Part shown: piece by piece, positions 20,880-33,650 of the stretch
Layout: every line of letters starts with the position of its first letter
How positions within the stretch are numbered: the first letter of the stretch is position 1
Assembly: GCA_029204225.1 (NCBI GenBank)
Contig: CM055110.1
Span: 1,362,675 to 1,426,674 of the forward strand
Direction of reading: 5' to 3'
DNA from: Diphasiastrum complanatum
Taxonomy: Eukaryota; Streptophyta; Lycopodiopsida; Lycopodiales; Lycopodiaceae
DNA length: 64,000 bases
Notes under the pieces: model-generated
What the model was told of the DNA's origin: nothing
Databases searched by the model: none
Seen by the model: only the letters and a program-made list of their open reading frames with translations
Translations under genes and position numbers: made by a program

Positions 20880-22317
20880 GATGGTAGATAAAACAAATTA
20901 TGTAGAAATAGAAATTAATAAAAGTAAAATTTTAAAAATATAAACATCAATCGGACCAGGAACGTGAAGAGTATATATTACTTTTTCAAAAACACCAAAA
21001 CGTATTTGCTTGGTCGATGGACGATTTAATAGGAATACCAGTTAAATGGGGCGAACATAGAATAGATCTTATTCAGGGAACAATACCTATTAGGTAGTGC
21101 CAATATAGATTAAATCCAAAGTATTCCTTGTTAGTGAAAGATGAATTAGATAGATGTCTTAGAGTGGGTATTATATATCATGTTAAGCAATGAGTGGATG
21201 TCACCAATAGTTATAGTACCTAAGAAGAAGAAGGGCAAGATTAGAGTCTACCAAGATTTTAGGAACTAAATGCTGCTACAACAAAGGATTATCATCTTCT
21301 ATTCTTGACCAGATAGCTGGTCATGAACGTTATAGCTTTTTAGATGGATTCTCAGGTTATAACCCAGTTTTTATCAAAGAGGAAGATAGATCCAAGACCA
21401 CTTTTACCACTGATTGGGGGACGTACGCGTATACGTGAATGCCCTTTGGTCTTTGTAATGCACCTGCTACATTCCAACGTATGATGACGAACATTTTTCA
21501 AAAAAATTTAAGGAAGTTTTTTGAAATTTTCATGGATGACTTTTGTGTCTATTCATCAACTAAAGACCATTTAGACGCATTAGAGAAGACATTGAGAAGA
21601 TGTCAAGAGACATCTCTTAAATTGCATCTGGCTAAGTGTTATTTCGAGATGAGGGAAGGCATCCAGTTAGGACATAAAATTTCAAAGGACGGTATACAAG
21701 CCGACACCGAAAAAGTAAAGATGATTTTAGAGCTATTAGAACCAACTAATCTACGAGAGCTTGAGATTTTCTAGGACACATAGGATATTATCGTAGAATA
21801 ATTAAGGATTATGCCATAGTAGTAACTCCTTTAACAAGTTTATTAAAAAAATCTGTTGAGTATCATTGGTTATAAGACCATCATCAAGCTTTTGATATAT
21901 TGAAATAGACATTAGCAGAAGCCACTGGAGTTAGACCTCCAAATTGGGCTAAAAAGTTCCATGTATATGTAGACACATCATCATTTGCGATAGATGTAGT
22001 GCTTAGTAAAAAAGATGACCAAAATATAAATTACTCAATTTATTATGCAGGTAGACAACTTGCTGCATCAGAAAAGAACTATTGTGCTACAGAGCGTGAA
22101 GCACTAGGAATGATTTATTCAGTAAAGAAATTTAGACATTATCTTTTAAAATACCCTTTCGTTTTTCATGTAGATCATTACGCATTGAAACATTTAGTGA
22201 ATAAACTTGATCTTTTGGGTAGGGTAGCTAGATGGGTATTGTTATTAGATGAGTTTAATTGTGAAGTAGAATTAAGAAGAGACAAGGATCATCAAAATGC
22301 AGATTATATATCCCGCC
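20880..22317 (+). pseudogene. Decayed gypsy RT and RNase H (second gypsy clade)
   Basis: Plus-strand Ty3/gypsy polymerase relic. Motifs in order: WMSPIVIVPKKKGKIRV (near 21195-21245), FGLCNAPATFQRMM and FMDDF (21442-21543, the RT catalytic box with both Asp present), then the long open RNase H piece 21999-22427 with ATEREALGMIYSVKKFRHYLL and FHVDHYALKHL, ending in HQNADYISRL at 22317. Stops and frameshifts are frequent (for example near 21240, 21770 and 21870). Vocabulary differs from gypsy-1 to -4, so this is another lineage. Integrase is absent because a copia LTR begins at 22318. Confidence 0.85.
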
Positions 22318-23091
22318 TGTCAGAAATGGTGAACTCCTACAACTTTGTCACAACACGAACACAAAGCGAAGGTCAAACGAATAACAATTCGCGAAAGTCA
22401 ACGTCCCTTGACTCGAAGGACGAATGATTCGCGAATCATTCGTGGATCGTAGAGATGCCTCCAGGACCGCAAAAACCGCAAAGCGACACAAAACGAAAGG
22501 GCATGAAAGAAACGAAAGAAACGAAAGAAACAAGAGGGAATCTTTCGCGCTGCCAATTGGCAGCTCAATGGACTTGGAGTCTTAGACTTCACGCCCAGCT
22601 GAAACGAGTAGCAACGACGGAGAGTAACTGATTAGTTGATTAGCATTAACTAGTCTTGTAATTCTCTTTTTAGCTGTCTTGTAAACTCCACGCAGTGGAG
22701 ATATATAAACTATTCTCCTGGATCATAACACAGATCAAAAAACTATAATACTGTAAGATACAGAGAGATATAGCGAGTAGAGCAGAAAAGAAAAATACTA
22801 GAAACGAAAGAGTTGTGCATGAAAGTCTGCCAACGAGCAGAACACAGTGAAAGAGCTGAGCGTCAGGTCGCCAACGAGCGAGACACTGATGATCTCGCTC
22901 TAAAAATCAAACTGATAATTGATTGCTCTATTTTCGTACATCTCCTTGTCTTACGTTGTCTTGATTGCTAGAATGGAATCTGTCCTGTGATGTGTAGTCG
23001 CGTGTCTAGGTTCCTGTGAAGCTTCTGCACAAAAAAAAATTCAAAGAAACAAAATCGTTCGCGACAACGAAACAAAAATGGTTTTGTGACA
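22318..23091 (+). repeat. copia LTR with intact 3' end
   Basis: A 774-bp LTR, TGTCAGAAATGG to TTTTGTGACA, followed at once by a PBS. It is the fullest copy of the family seen at 8238 and 9382, and it sits in the middle of a gypsy pol frame, so it inserted after that gypsy. Confidence 0.88.
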
Positions 23092-23195
23092 TGGTATCAG
23101 AGCCTACAGGTTATCACTATTGATATCTAAGCAGTGATTTTCTAGCCAACACAAGATGGCTACAACGATCCAGACAAGAGTAGCATTTTTAAACG
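23092..23195 (+). pseudogene. PBS and first codons of a copia element
   Basis: TGGTATCAGAGCC at 23092-23104 is the tRNA-iMet PBS. About 50 bp later an ATG opens MATTIQTRVAF (23155-23187), a plausible gag start, and similarity is then lost in AT-rich DNA. The rest of the element is gone. Confidence 0.7.
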
Positions 23196-24248
23196 TGTTT
23201 GTGTTGTTTAAGTTTACTATTTATTCAAATTGGTTAGTTAGACAACTATTTTAAATTTTGCACTTGAATCATTTTTTTAAGTAACTTACTAATTATTCAT
23301 ATCACTTAGTTAGACAAATATTTTTTAATTTTGCACTTGAGTCATTTTTTTACATGCCAAGATATTAAGAAAAGTTTTTTAACAAGCTTTTAAAATCACA
23401 TGAAAATATTTTTTATATTGCATTTTAAAAAAAAATCAAACATTATAATGTTCTAAAATTTTGAATTCACTTAATATAACAAATTATTTTTCATAATAAC
23501 AAATTGATCACAACTAATGTTTTATATTGCTTATAGCAAAATTAACCTAAAGTCTTAAAAATATCTTGCATCACAATCTAAATTTTAATTTTTGCAAAAT
23601 GTAGCCGAGTCCAAATAGTTTTTTTTTCCTTCTATTTGAAGTTTCAAAATTTGTGAGAATTTTAAAAAATCTTAAAATCTTAAAAAAAAAAAAGGGGGTC
23701 TTCCACCACTTCTCGTTTCAAAAGATTTCGCGTTTTTGGTCCTATACCATTATTAGCTCAATAAGGTAGTAGGTAGACTTAAATTTTTGCATTTCTAAAA
23801 AATTGATATTTTGAATATTCTCCAAAACATCCTCAAAATGTACACACTTCTGCTATTTAATTTTTGAAATTGGACATTCTCATTTCGAATTCCGAGTCAT
23901 TTTGAGCAAATCTTAATAGTAATTATTTTCTGCGCAATTGAATAACAAGTTATGGTTTACAGATGATAGCTCACTCTTTATTACAAAAAATGCGTGATGA
24001 TCTCCCTCTTGCTGTTGAATTTCTTGTGTCTCCTCAATCTTGCTAGTTCTTCAAATACTACCGGTTTCTCTTTTACCATTGAATTGGTACTAAAGTATTG
24101 ATAGGAATATGCAATACCGTTGAGTATTGTCGATAGCAACTCAATACCCTTGACTTTCTCTCTCATGTAATGCCTTGTGCTCAGGTGTCCTTTGTATTTT
24201 GGGACCACCTCCAGGAGCATAATGTCCATCCAATTTTCTCGTAATCTG
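23196..24248. other. AT-rich intergenic DNA
   Basis: No gene, RNA or element signature seen. Confidence 0.55.
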
Positions 24249-24337
24249 TCACTCTCTCTCCTCTCTATGGTGGAATTCACTTTCTCTCTTCTCTCTCAGG
24301 TGGAATGCACGTTCTCTCTCCTCTCTCCGGTGGAATG
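24249..24337. repeat. 30-bp minisatellite, three copies
   Basis: Three adjacent units of a pyrimidine-rich CTCTCTC tract followed by GGTGGAAT. Confidence 0.85.
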
Positions 24338-24467
24338 TGCATGTGCTATGTGGCAGCCCGTCATTGGCTGTCCACATCCACCTTCCACCACAAACGTAAA
24401 AAAATTTGAGAAAAAAAAAAGGCAAAAAACCGAAAAAAAAAAAAAAAAAAACCTGGTCCATGCGTAT

Positions 24468-24558
24468 GGCCGTACGGTACGGCCAAAAAACGAAAAAAAA
24501 AACAAACAAACCTTCGCACAATGGCATTACGTAGGGGAAGGCCCGAAGGCGTCGGGCC
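24468..24558. repeat. Two GC-rich hairpins
   Basis: GGCCGTAC-G-GTACGGCC (24468-24484) is a perfect 8-bp-arm palindrome. GGCCCGA-AGGCG-TCGGGCC (24540-24558) is a perfect 7-bp stem. They stand out in very AT-rich surroundings and lie within a GC-rich patch ending near 24612. No function assigned. Confidence 0.7.
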
Positions 24559-24611
24559 TTGCTGGTCGGGGCCTGCCCTCGGGCTCCCGCCCTCAGGCAA
24601 GGCCCCCTCCC

Positions 24612-25100
24612 CATCTTGGTTCTTTGATGTATGCCATGCTTTGCACGCGTCCCGATATAGCATTAGTTGTGGGAAAACTTAGTCAGTTTTTGGTAAACTC
24701 AGGCATTGAGCATTGGAAGGTGGCTAAACGAGTGCTGCGGTATCTAAAAGGGAGGAGGGAGTGTGCTACCATGGGAGTGATACTTGCATAACTGAATATG
24801 GCGATTCGTATTGGGCCGGGGACGTGCATGATTGGAAATTCACCTGCGGATATGTTTACGTTATAGCGCCAATCAAGGCTGCATCTTCTTGTGCAGAAAT
24901 AGAGGATTCCACAAGAGAAGTAAACACGTCTCCATTCAATATCACTTTGTAAATGATCTTGTGCAGATTAACGAAGCCAACCTTCTGAACTGCTCAACTA
25001 AGGAGATGACAGCTGATCTTCTGACAAAGGCTTTGTCAAGAGAGAGGTTTGATTACCTCAAGGGAAAAATGGGTATCAGACCAACAGAAGAAAGATAAAA
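24612..25100 (+). pseudogene. copia RNase H C-terminal fragment
   Basis: Plus-strand tail of a Ty1/copia polyprotein of a different family from that at 8.2-10 kb. It shows SLMYAMLCTRPDIA (24613-24662), HWKVAKRVLRYLKG (24708-24752), YWAGDVHDWKFTCGYVYV (24810-24863) and MTADLLTKALSRERFDYLKGKMGI (25005-25076). The order and spacing match the end of copia RNase H. It is broken by frameshifts near 24790 and 24895. The GC-rich patch directly upstream is not copia. Its LTR may begin within 25100-25180, where GTGAGGGATTTGTA occurs twice, but I could not fix its ends. Confidence 0.82.
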
Positions 25101-27829
25101 CATGTTACATTGCGTGAGGGATTTGTAAACAGAAGAAAGTTAAAAGGTTTAAATTGTGTGAGGGATTTGTACAGTGCAATTTAAACTTTTAGTTAATTTA
25201 ACAGACATATTGCCATATGATCCTGCAGTTAGAAGGTGGTTCATCCCATGATCAGGGTCATGTGATGTAATGGACATCATGTGACCCACGTCTTTACTCT
25301 TCTTGACATTGTACTTGGTGGAGATATATAGTGTGATGATCACGAATAATGAATGCATTCAATGTTCCTGTTTTTGGCCGATTCATGATTTTCGTTGTCA
25401 TTCTGCTGTGTATGCTTGGTTTTGCTGTTAGTTCTTTGTTGATCTTAATTTGTGTAAGCAAGGTCAAGTGAAGTGCTAGCAGATCATAGCTTGCATTATT
25501 GCAAACTGATCCAGACATGATACCATTAAATGTCCTAACATATGAAGGTGGTTCATGTAGTTCCTCTGTTTATTGTTGATGTATTGTTCTAGGCTTTAGA
25601 CAAATTGTACAAAATGCCTTGTTTCAAGCTGACCAAATAATTGCATGCAATTTCAAACATAGGACATATATAAATGACTACTACAAATGGTAAGATAAAA
25701 TATTGAAGGATCGAACTTTCAGATGAGTTCATTTTAGAGATGGATGTATTTTTAGAAAATTTCTAACCCTGTGTAAACCAAGTATAAAATAATTGCATGA
25801 AGAAACATTGCTCATGCTTGCTGTACTGAAATGTGACTCGGAACGAGACTCTGCAGACAACAAGGTGGGAATTTTCCCTCTCATATGGACAAGAAGAAGA
25901 AATAGTCACTCGTGCATTTCTTTGCTCCATTGAGACTTAAAAAAATCCCATGGATTTGCAATGAAATTTGACACTTGTCTTTCCATCAGCAATTATATGC
26001 AATACTTTGATAAATAATCATTCTGTCATTATCTTGAATATATTCACTGCCTGGTGACAACATATTTGTGATCTTAAGGATAACATAGACAGCAAGCAGC
26101 TCACGTCAATTTCAATGTATTTGATCAAGGTGAGAAAGAAAGCATTATTGAAACACTTACTGAAAAATGAGTTGAAAAGATGTGTGCGTATGGCCCCATT
26201 GTGATTCAAGAATCACACCTGTCATTGCCCATGCTTGCTGTGGCTTTACATAGGAATCCATGGCTAGCAGTGTGGCATCAGTGAACGGAATCTGTGATTG
26301 CTTACACGTGATTACAGTAGGACATGAGGATTGATAAACCATCAATGACTTGGAGGCTGGATCTCTGAATGTGGTTTTACATGTGGAAGATGTTTTACAT
26401 GTGCTCATGAAAAGCAACCATGACTGCCATGGCAGTCAGACCCACCATCATCCAAGGTCGTAAGAAGGCTGGTGAACAGGCATGTCAGCATTCAAGAGTG
26501 TGGCAGGTATGTTTGCATATACGCTTGTCCGTTTTACATTACCTCATCCTCGCACTATCTGACAGATGTTGATCAAACATAACCCCAGGTGTGTGCAGTG
26601 TAGTCTTGCGTGCTTGGGCTGGGCAGTGATCACAGAGAACCAGCAAAGTCCTATAACCAACCAGCTAACTTGAAAACTTATCGATTGATCTTGAAAGAAG
26701 CTGGAAACCAAAAGTCTGAATACCGGCTAAAAATGCAGGCAACTTACCTCCTTGATGCTAAAATAGTAGGTAACGTTTTAGTAAATTTTGACATGATTTA
26801 TTGAATCACTTACCTTTTAGAAACTAGATACATATACTACAATGAATAGGCTTGCTCTCTGGATTTCTATTGCCACTGCACACAATGTCATGTGCCAACA
26901 CAAATGCCCTTTCATTGCAAGAACAGAAAAAACTAAAGGGTCAGGAATGCCTAAAACCATAACCGCAGATTGTACTGCATTTAATTTAAAACCATTGCAA
27001 AGGTAATAAATTGTACAATATATGCAACAGAGGACAAATCTTGGGTGTCTAAAAATTTCTAGCATAGGCTTCAGTTATGCACTATTTCTCATAACGAATC
27101 TCTATGATATAATCACTGTACATGTAGACCGTTTTGGTGAGAAAATAAAGTTTGAATATATTTAGCTGACCTGTTGCAGATTTCGAGTAGTGTCCCCATA
27201 GCTACCAATATCAACTAAATAACATAGGTGCTGAAAACAGAACATAAAGTAATACTGATGTCACAAATCACCAATCAGAAACATCATACTCTCAGCACTC
27301 AGACACATTATCCTCTCTAACTATGTGCAATTTCCCCCCAACAAAAATCCTTAGTCTCCAGTGACAAAGGATCAAACTTCACTCAAAACTTTTCATTAGT
27401 GAGCATAACATAAATCAATAACATGACCTAGTAAATCAAAAGTTGCGATGAATAGCTGACCATGGTCAGCGAGACCTCTGTAAGGCTTATATAGAATCTT
27501 TCATAGTACATAACTATGCATAATCAAGTGCACTTGTGGGACGTAATCACGCCCAATCACAATTGAATTGTACAAATAAGGCCATTATTCAGTGCAGTGA
27601 TCCCAGTGAAATCACAGGGCGATTTTTATCAGCCAGTAGGATCAGCTATCCTAAAAGTTTTCTAGTTCCTGTTGGTGCCTTTCATAATCTCTTCAACATG
27701 AGATCAGCAATGAGCTATTGACATAAGTAACCTTACTAAAAATCATGCAAGAATCTACATATCAGAGGGATTGCTTCATAGCTTATTTTATCCTCTAATC
27801 TGATGAAATGAGCTCGTGACGAAAAACAG
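25101..27829. other. Intergenic DNA downstream of TTL
   Basis: No gene seen. The part next to 27829 should include the TTL 3' UTR. An inverted repeat GTGATTC-AA-GAATCAC lies at 26201-26216 and a perfect 18-bp palindrome TGACTGCCATGGCAGTCA at 26421-26438; neither can be tied to an element. Confidence 0.55.
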
Positions 27830-30800
27830 TCAAAGAATAGAGAGCTGGATAGCCTGTTCAAGTGTTTCATAACTTGGTCCTTCAAGCTCCTTCACTTTGA
27901 GACCATTTCTGTACAGCTGGAAGGTCGGTACAGTGGTAACATTTTCCAGTTTTGCCAGTTGGTGATTTTCATCGACATCCACCTTCACATTAAAAACACC
28001 AAAAAGGAGTCATAATGTGGCTTATTATTGGTTTTGAGCACAACTTTCCTAAACAGCAGAACTATTTTAAGGAGCAGAAGTGGGGTGGAAGGATTTTCAA
28101 AATGCAAGTTACTTGGGTACCTTCACAAAATTGACGGCAGGATGTCTCTTGCGAAGTTGGATAACAAATGCTGATAGTTGCCTGCATCTGACGTTATCCT
28201 CTGAATTGAAGTGCACCACAGCCAGCCCTGCATATTTACACTACGTGAGAGGGACAGCTCTGAAGCTTTTACTGTGACAATAGAACATTTTCAGGTAGTT
28301 TTGAACCTTGTCTTATCTTAAGAAGAATGTCTGAGGCCAATGTTTCATCATTATTTTTTATAAAAACAAAAAGCTTGACCTTGAGATGACTTCACCTCAA
28401 CTTCCTCTTTTCCTCTAGGCTAATATCAAGCAATTAAAAAAGAACAAAAAATTTCTTTGATGCTTGCTATCATAGAAATGCTGCAGCTTCGAGGAAAATG
28501 ACTCTGAAGGTTCAAGGCTCTGCCACAACTCTGTCAACTGCAAGACACGTCACACAAGATCTACCTAGTATATGTTGTTTATTCCGTGATCAATGCAAAC
28601 CTGGAGAAGTAACAGCTGCTCTAAATTGGTTGGTGCTAGATACTTTATCTATTCCTTCACCAAAGCTCTTCTTGAATAATTCCTCTCCTCGAGGTTTTTC
28701 CAAAGCAGCTTGGACATCAAAAAGGGCCCTAGCAACTTCAATATCTCCTGGAAGCTCTCTTCTTAACATTTCATAGTCTGCTAAAGCCTCTTCCCAGTGC
28801 TCCAACTGTTCAGAGAAATGCAACAACACAGGTACATCAAATTTCTAGCCAAATTTAACATTATTTTGCAGCACATAAGCACAACTTTGAAAAGAAAGAA
28901 CTACAATAGAAGAGCAGACTCAGCAATGAACTTTTCTGATTGTGCCCTGCTAGAGGTTGGTGAAATGTTCAAACCTTTGCAAAACAATGTGCTCGTCTTA
29001 GACGAGCCTTGATATAATTTGGTTGAGCAGTTAAAGCAGCTTCACAATCTTCTATTGCACTTTCCCAAAGTCCAAGATTAGACCGGCATGCTGCCCTATT
29101 GCAAAGTAATATAGCATTTGCTGGATCATGTTCAAGACCTTCCCCATATGCTGCAGAAGCGTCAAAAAACTTTCCAGCCTTGTAAAGCTCATTTCCCATT
29201 GTTCTCGATCTGCCAATGGCACGAGCTTTCTGTAGAACAGCAGCAGCTTCCAGGTTGTTTGAATCAATTTGTACTGCTTTTTCAGCTGCAACTATAGCCT
29301 CTTGGAACCTGCAAAACCATGTCAGATTGATTAGGAGACTGCATATTAGTGGTTCTTAATTGAGAATGTGAAAAGTACCATCTTTAGCAATTTTACCTTG
29401 CTACTTAGAATGTCAAACCAAAGAAAACAACAAACCTCAAAGCTAGACTTACTTTCCTAGCGCTAAATCAATCTTTGCCTGAACAACTTGCACAATGCTT
29501 TCAGCAAGAGTTGTGTTTCTTTTTAAGGAACTTTCCACTTTTTGTGCTGCAGATATAACCCTTGTGGCTTCATCTGTTTGACCTATATGAAGTAGAGCTT
29601 CTGCTTTAAAAGCAAAAGCCTGCAAAATGTTCCCAAAATCACATCAAAAGATCAGAATAAAAAAGAAACACTAGGAAATTTGAAGTACATTGCTAATGCA
29701 GACATCTGACATTTGTTGAGGAAATGAATTTTGTTGTGTTTCTTATTAGGAAAGCATGCATGAAAAGTATGTTCAAACCACTCAGCATCATCCTAAACTG
29801 AACAAATATTTTGTAGGTAGGATACCTTGGAGGCTGAATCAGCACCAGCAACAACAGTGGCATCACTTTCCCTGATAACACTGGCCCAATCTCTGGCCAT
29901 TCTTGCTTCTAAGCATTTTGCAACATGTTTCAAAATAACATCGGATCGTTGGATGTCCCTTTGATCGCTAAGACTTCCTGCAGCTTTGAGATGCCATCTG
30001 GCATCCTCCACTCGGCCTAATCTGTGTCATACCAAACATTGTCACATTAGCCATGGAAAAGGTTACCATGCTGTGCTAAGTTACAGATTAGAATATACCA
30101 AAACTAAAAAAAATAGCAGCTACCATGGCGTCAATTTTTTCCAACAAGCAATTACCAATTTCAACAAGGTCATGAAGATCTCAGAAGTATCATGTGAAAA
30201 TTTGAAATTCAAAGACAAGCCTTTTTGGTATCTATGAAACCCTGACTATTATTAGCACTTTGGAAAATCACGTTATCACATATTGAAAGCTCTGCAGTGA
30301 TGACAGCTTCAGCTATTTAATGACAGAGGAGATCAGAATAAAATGATCAAATGTAGGTAGATAAGTTATGACATTTACAATTTCATAGTAACTCTTGGTG
30401 CAAAATCACAACATACCAATAACACTGGTATTGAGGAACAATTTAACTGAAACATGTGCATGTTGATACTCACTTTCTGCAATTCCTATTAGAAGCACGT
30501 GCAGATTATGTGCATGTGCACATATGCATTTGTGCACTTTTATGGAAAAATCAAACCTTCAACCATGGTAACATGAGATTTAAAAATTGGTATTCCACCA
30601 ACTCACCTAAGAAGCAAAGATGCCAAACGTTGATGAGCCCGACCATATAATGGATCAAGCTTTATAGCTTCTTGACAATCCTGCACTGCATCCCCTATTC
30701 GTCCAACAGCTGCTAATGCAGCTGCTCGATTGCTGTGAAATAGAGCTTGTCCTGGCAATAGAATTATTGCTCTCTCATACAATAGAAGAGCTTCAGAATA

Positions 30801-32852
30801 ACGACCTTTTTTGTATTGATCATTTCCATAGTTTTTTACCTCCTCGGGATCTTTGCTGGAAAGGGCCCTTTTTAATAGGAAACTCTCATCTGCTTGGTTC
30901 GTTTGTGGATAGGATTTCTTCAGATCCGACTTTGAATTTTCTTTTATGATGTTTCCAAAGCTTGATGTTACTATGGTTGGCATGGTTCCATTAGGACTTC
31001 CTTTGGTAATGTTTCCAAAGGCTGGAGGTGCCATGCCTTCCACAGTCACTGTATTTGGGATGGTAACACCAGGAGAAGGCGACAAGGTTCGTCGTCCAAA
31101 ACTTCCTCCAATGATTATACCATGATTGAAGCTTTTATCACGGGAATGACTCAAAACTGGCATGCCTGGAACACTGCAAACGGTCTGAGTTATGCATGTA
31201 TCTGAGGCACTTCTGTTTTGGTGCTCTGAATTTGTGAATTTCGCGGTTGCACTTGTTCCAAACTTTGAACTATAGGTAGCTGACTGAGGACTGGTTGCAT
31301 GCAGGCTCTGGGTAATATTTTTCTCAGAGGACAAGGCCATTGATTTTTGCCCTAAAAATTCAGACGGTTTCATATTTGTTGTTGACATACAGCCACGATC
31401 ATTACTTGACTGGCGCCCATGTGAAAATCTTTCATTGTTACTGGTAGCCCGTTCGAGTAGCAGATCCTTCACAGGGCTATGCAGTCCTGCAGATCCCAAC
31501 TCATTTGAGTCTTCTACATTAGGCTTGGTCCGAGTAACAGTTCCTAGAGCATTCACAGGTGAATACATCATTCCAAGAAGGTATCCATCTGATGAGCTTC
31601 TTAAGGCAGCAGTGCTTGAGGAATCATCAGCTCCAGTTGACCAGGATCTGGGAGAGCTTCTACTAGGACTGCCAGCATTCGACCTTGTGCCACCCATGCT
31701 TTTTTCAAAGTCTCCAACAGGAAATATAAAGTTAAAACTTCCTTCACTAAGGTTTCTTGTTCTAGGAACAGACCTCAAATTGGCTGGACTGTTCGGCCAA
31801 CTTTGAGCAGGTGTTCTCTGGGACAAAAGTTCATGTCTGCGGCCCAATGGGTTCATATTCTCACCTGCTGATGCTGGACCTGCAATGCCTCCATTATCAG
31901 CTGTTGCATTCTCGCTGCCCGGTTTGGAAATTGCAGCCAAAGCTACCCCTTCCGCACTTCCTGCAGTAACCTGTGTTGCAATTCCTCTGGTAAGATCCAT
32001 GCTATATATACGTCCTCCCGCAGAACTCTCTGACAGGGAATTGTCTCTGACAAAACCACCTCTGCTGGGTTGATTGGGCTTTGGAATATCTCCTACTTTT
32101 AGATTGCTTCCAATAACCAACTTCCCAGAACTCAAGCGATCAGTGTTAGGACTTCCCTTAACTATGGAGCTGCCAGTAGATTCATTCCACAGAATTGCAG
32201 ATCCTTTCTCTGACCCATTTCCTGAGGCATTGTTGGCACTTGCAATATTTCCTTGTTGAGAGTCATCTCTCAGCTGACTCCTGTCTAGACTTCTTCTAGC
32301 TGAATTTGGAGACTGAGAGCTATAACTGAGATTGGGCACAGTCTCAACCAATCCTCCCCTGCTCAAACATCTCCCTGCAAGAGAGCCTGGGATTCCAGAT
32401 TTGCAATATGAATGAATTGTCAATGCTCCCTCCAAAGAGCTTCGTCCCTCAGCCTGCATGTAAGAATGTGGGGAATGCAATAATGTAGGTATCCCATTCG
32501 GATCAAAATTGGGTGCCCTAGATCCTCCATTGAGGTATTCTTTTGAACCACCTGTAGCAGATTGTTCTTCTTTGATACTTGACTTCACATGGCTCCCTGT
32601 ATCACCTCTACCATGGCAGATTTCTTTGTTGACCTTATAAGCTCCAGGCATGCCAAAACTTCCATAGCCTCTAATTAGCCCCCCTTCCTTACGTGAAGAC
32701 TCCCTCGGATTATAGCCCTGATTATAGACCTGAACGTGGTCTAGACTCCCATTACCATGCTCAGATGAGTAGAATTGCTCGCTATAAGCTCTTCCATACA
32801 TGTGCAATGGACTAGGACTGAAAGGCTTAGCTTCTGTGAAGCATTGTGCCAT
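27830..32852 (-). CDS. TTL: TTL-type TPR and thioredoxin-like protein
   Basis: The only host gene recognised. Coding exons (minus strand): 32852-30607, 30021-29826, 29619-29453, 29308-28975, 28805-28601, 28227-28121, 27982-27830. All introns are GT-AG, phases agree, and the product is 1,135 residues. Residues 1 to about 635 are Ser/Gly/Asn-rich and probably disordered, with an FGNI-x-K motif twice near 590-620. TPRs follow from about 640 (GNDQYKKGRYSEALLLYERA, LFHSNRAAAL, AHQRLASLLLRLGRVEDA) and again at 900-1015 (GNELYKAGKFFDASAAYGEG, LLCNRAACRSNLGLWESA). A thioredoxin-like fold closes the protein at 1050-1135 (LAVVHFNSEDNVRCRQLS, VTTVPTFQLYRNG); it has one Cys where thioredoxin has CxxC, as in other TTLs, so redox activity is unlikely. 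Arabidopsis TTLs (about 700 residues) act as scaffolds in osmotic/ABA and brassinosteroid responses. ATG 32852 is chosen because upstream in-frame sequence looks like an intron with acceptor TTTTTTCAAG. The exact paralogue is not known. Confidence 0.93.
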
Positions 32853-33059
32853 GATTTCTTTCACTGTGTGACCCCTTGAAAAAATAAAGAAATAGTTATG
32901 AAGGACCAAAAGTCACACGGAGAACAATCTATAAGCTACAACACACTTATCCAATGCCTAAAAAAAAAATCAAGAAAATGAAAACAAACAAACGATGATA
33001 AATGTCTACATTCCAGAATGAGTACGAGAGGAGGTAGATAAGGAGAACACGAAAACTAT

Positions 33060-33650
33060 GAATATGGAGGAGGTCTGTGTCTCAGTATAATAACAAAGGA
33101 ATAAAACTATGCATACGAAAAAGCTACAACGGCAACATTTCTTTGTTACAATAATAACAAAGAAGGACAACTCTAAACACGAATCAGTGGATGCCTACGA
33201 TAGAATTATGAATACGAAGCAGTAGAATCCTAAGATGGAAGTATTTTTTTGTTACGATCATAACAAACTTTGTTATTGTAATAACAGAGAAGGAAAACTG
33301 AGATAAGCAGCAGTGGAAACCAACGATAAAATTCCTTCTTTCTTATTATAATAACAGAGCTAAAGCTATCAATACGAAGCAGTGGAAGCGTGCGATGTGA
33401 TTTTTTTTTTGTTATGATAACCACAAATAGGTGAAACTACAATTGCAAAGCAGCGGAAATTTACCAAGGACATGCTTATTTCTTAACATAATAAGAAAAG
33501 ACTCAAGTTATGAATACGAAGCAGTGGAAGCCTATCAAGGAAATCCTTCTTTCGGATCATTCTAACGAGGAAGTGAAACTACGGATACGAAGGAGTAAAA
33601 ATCTACGATGGAAATCCTCCTTTCTTATCAGTGAAAATCTAAGAGGGACT
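33060..33650. repeat. Degenerate 75-85-bp tandem array
   Basis: About seven diverged units share the words AATACGAAGCAGTGGAA, CCTACGATGGAAAT and TTATNATAATAACA. Many units contain a small inverted repeat TTTGTTAT...ATAACAAA. Confidence 0.75.

Noticed and set aside
24177-24791. 204-codon ORF ending in copia sequence
   Set aside because: It joins a minisatellite, poly-A runs and a GC-rich island to the copia tail by chance; only the last part is real coding sequence.
32850-32909. 19-residue N-terminal extension of TTL in the same frame
   Set aside because: Includes TTTTTTCAAG, a likely 3' splice site, and hydrophobic intron-like codons; ATG 32852 is preferred.
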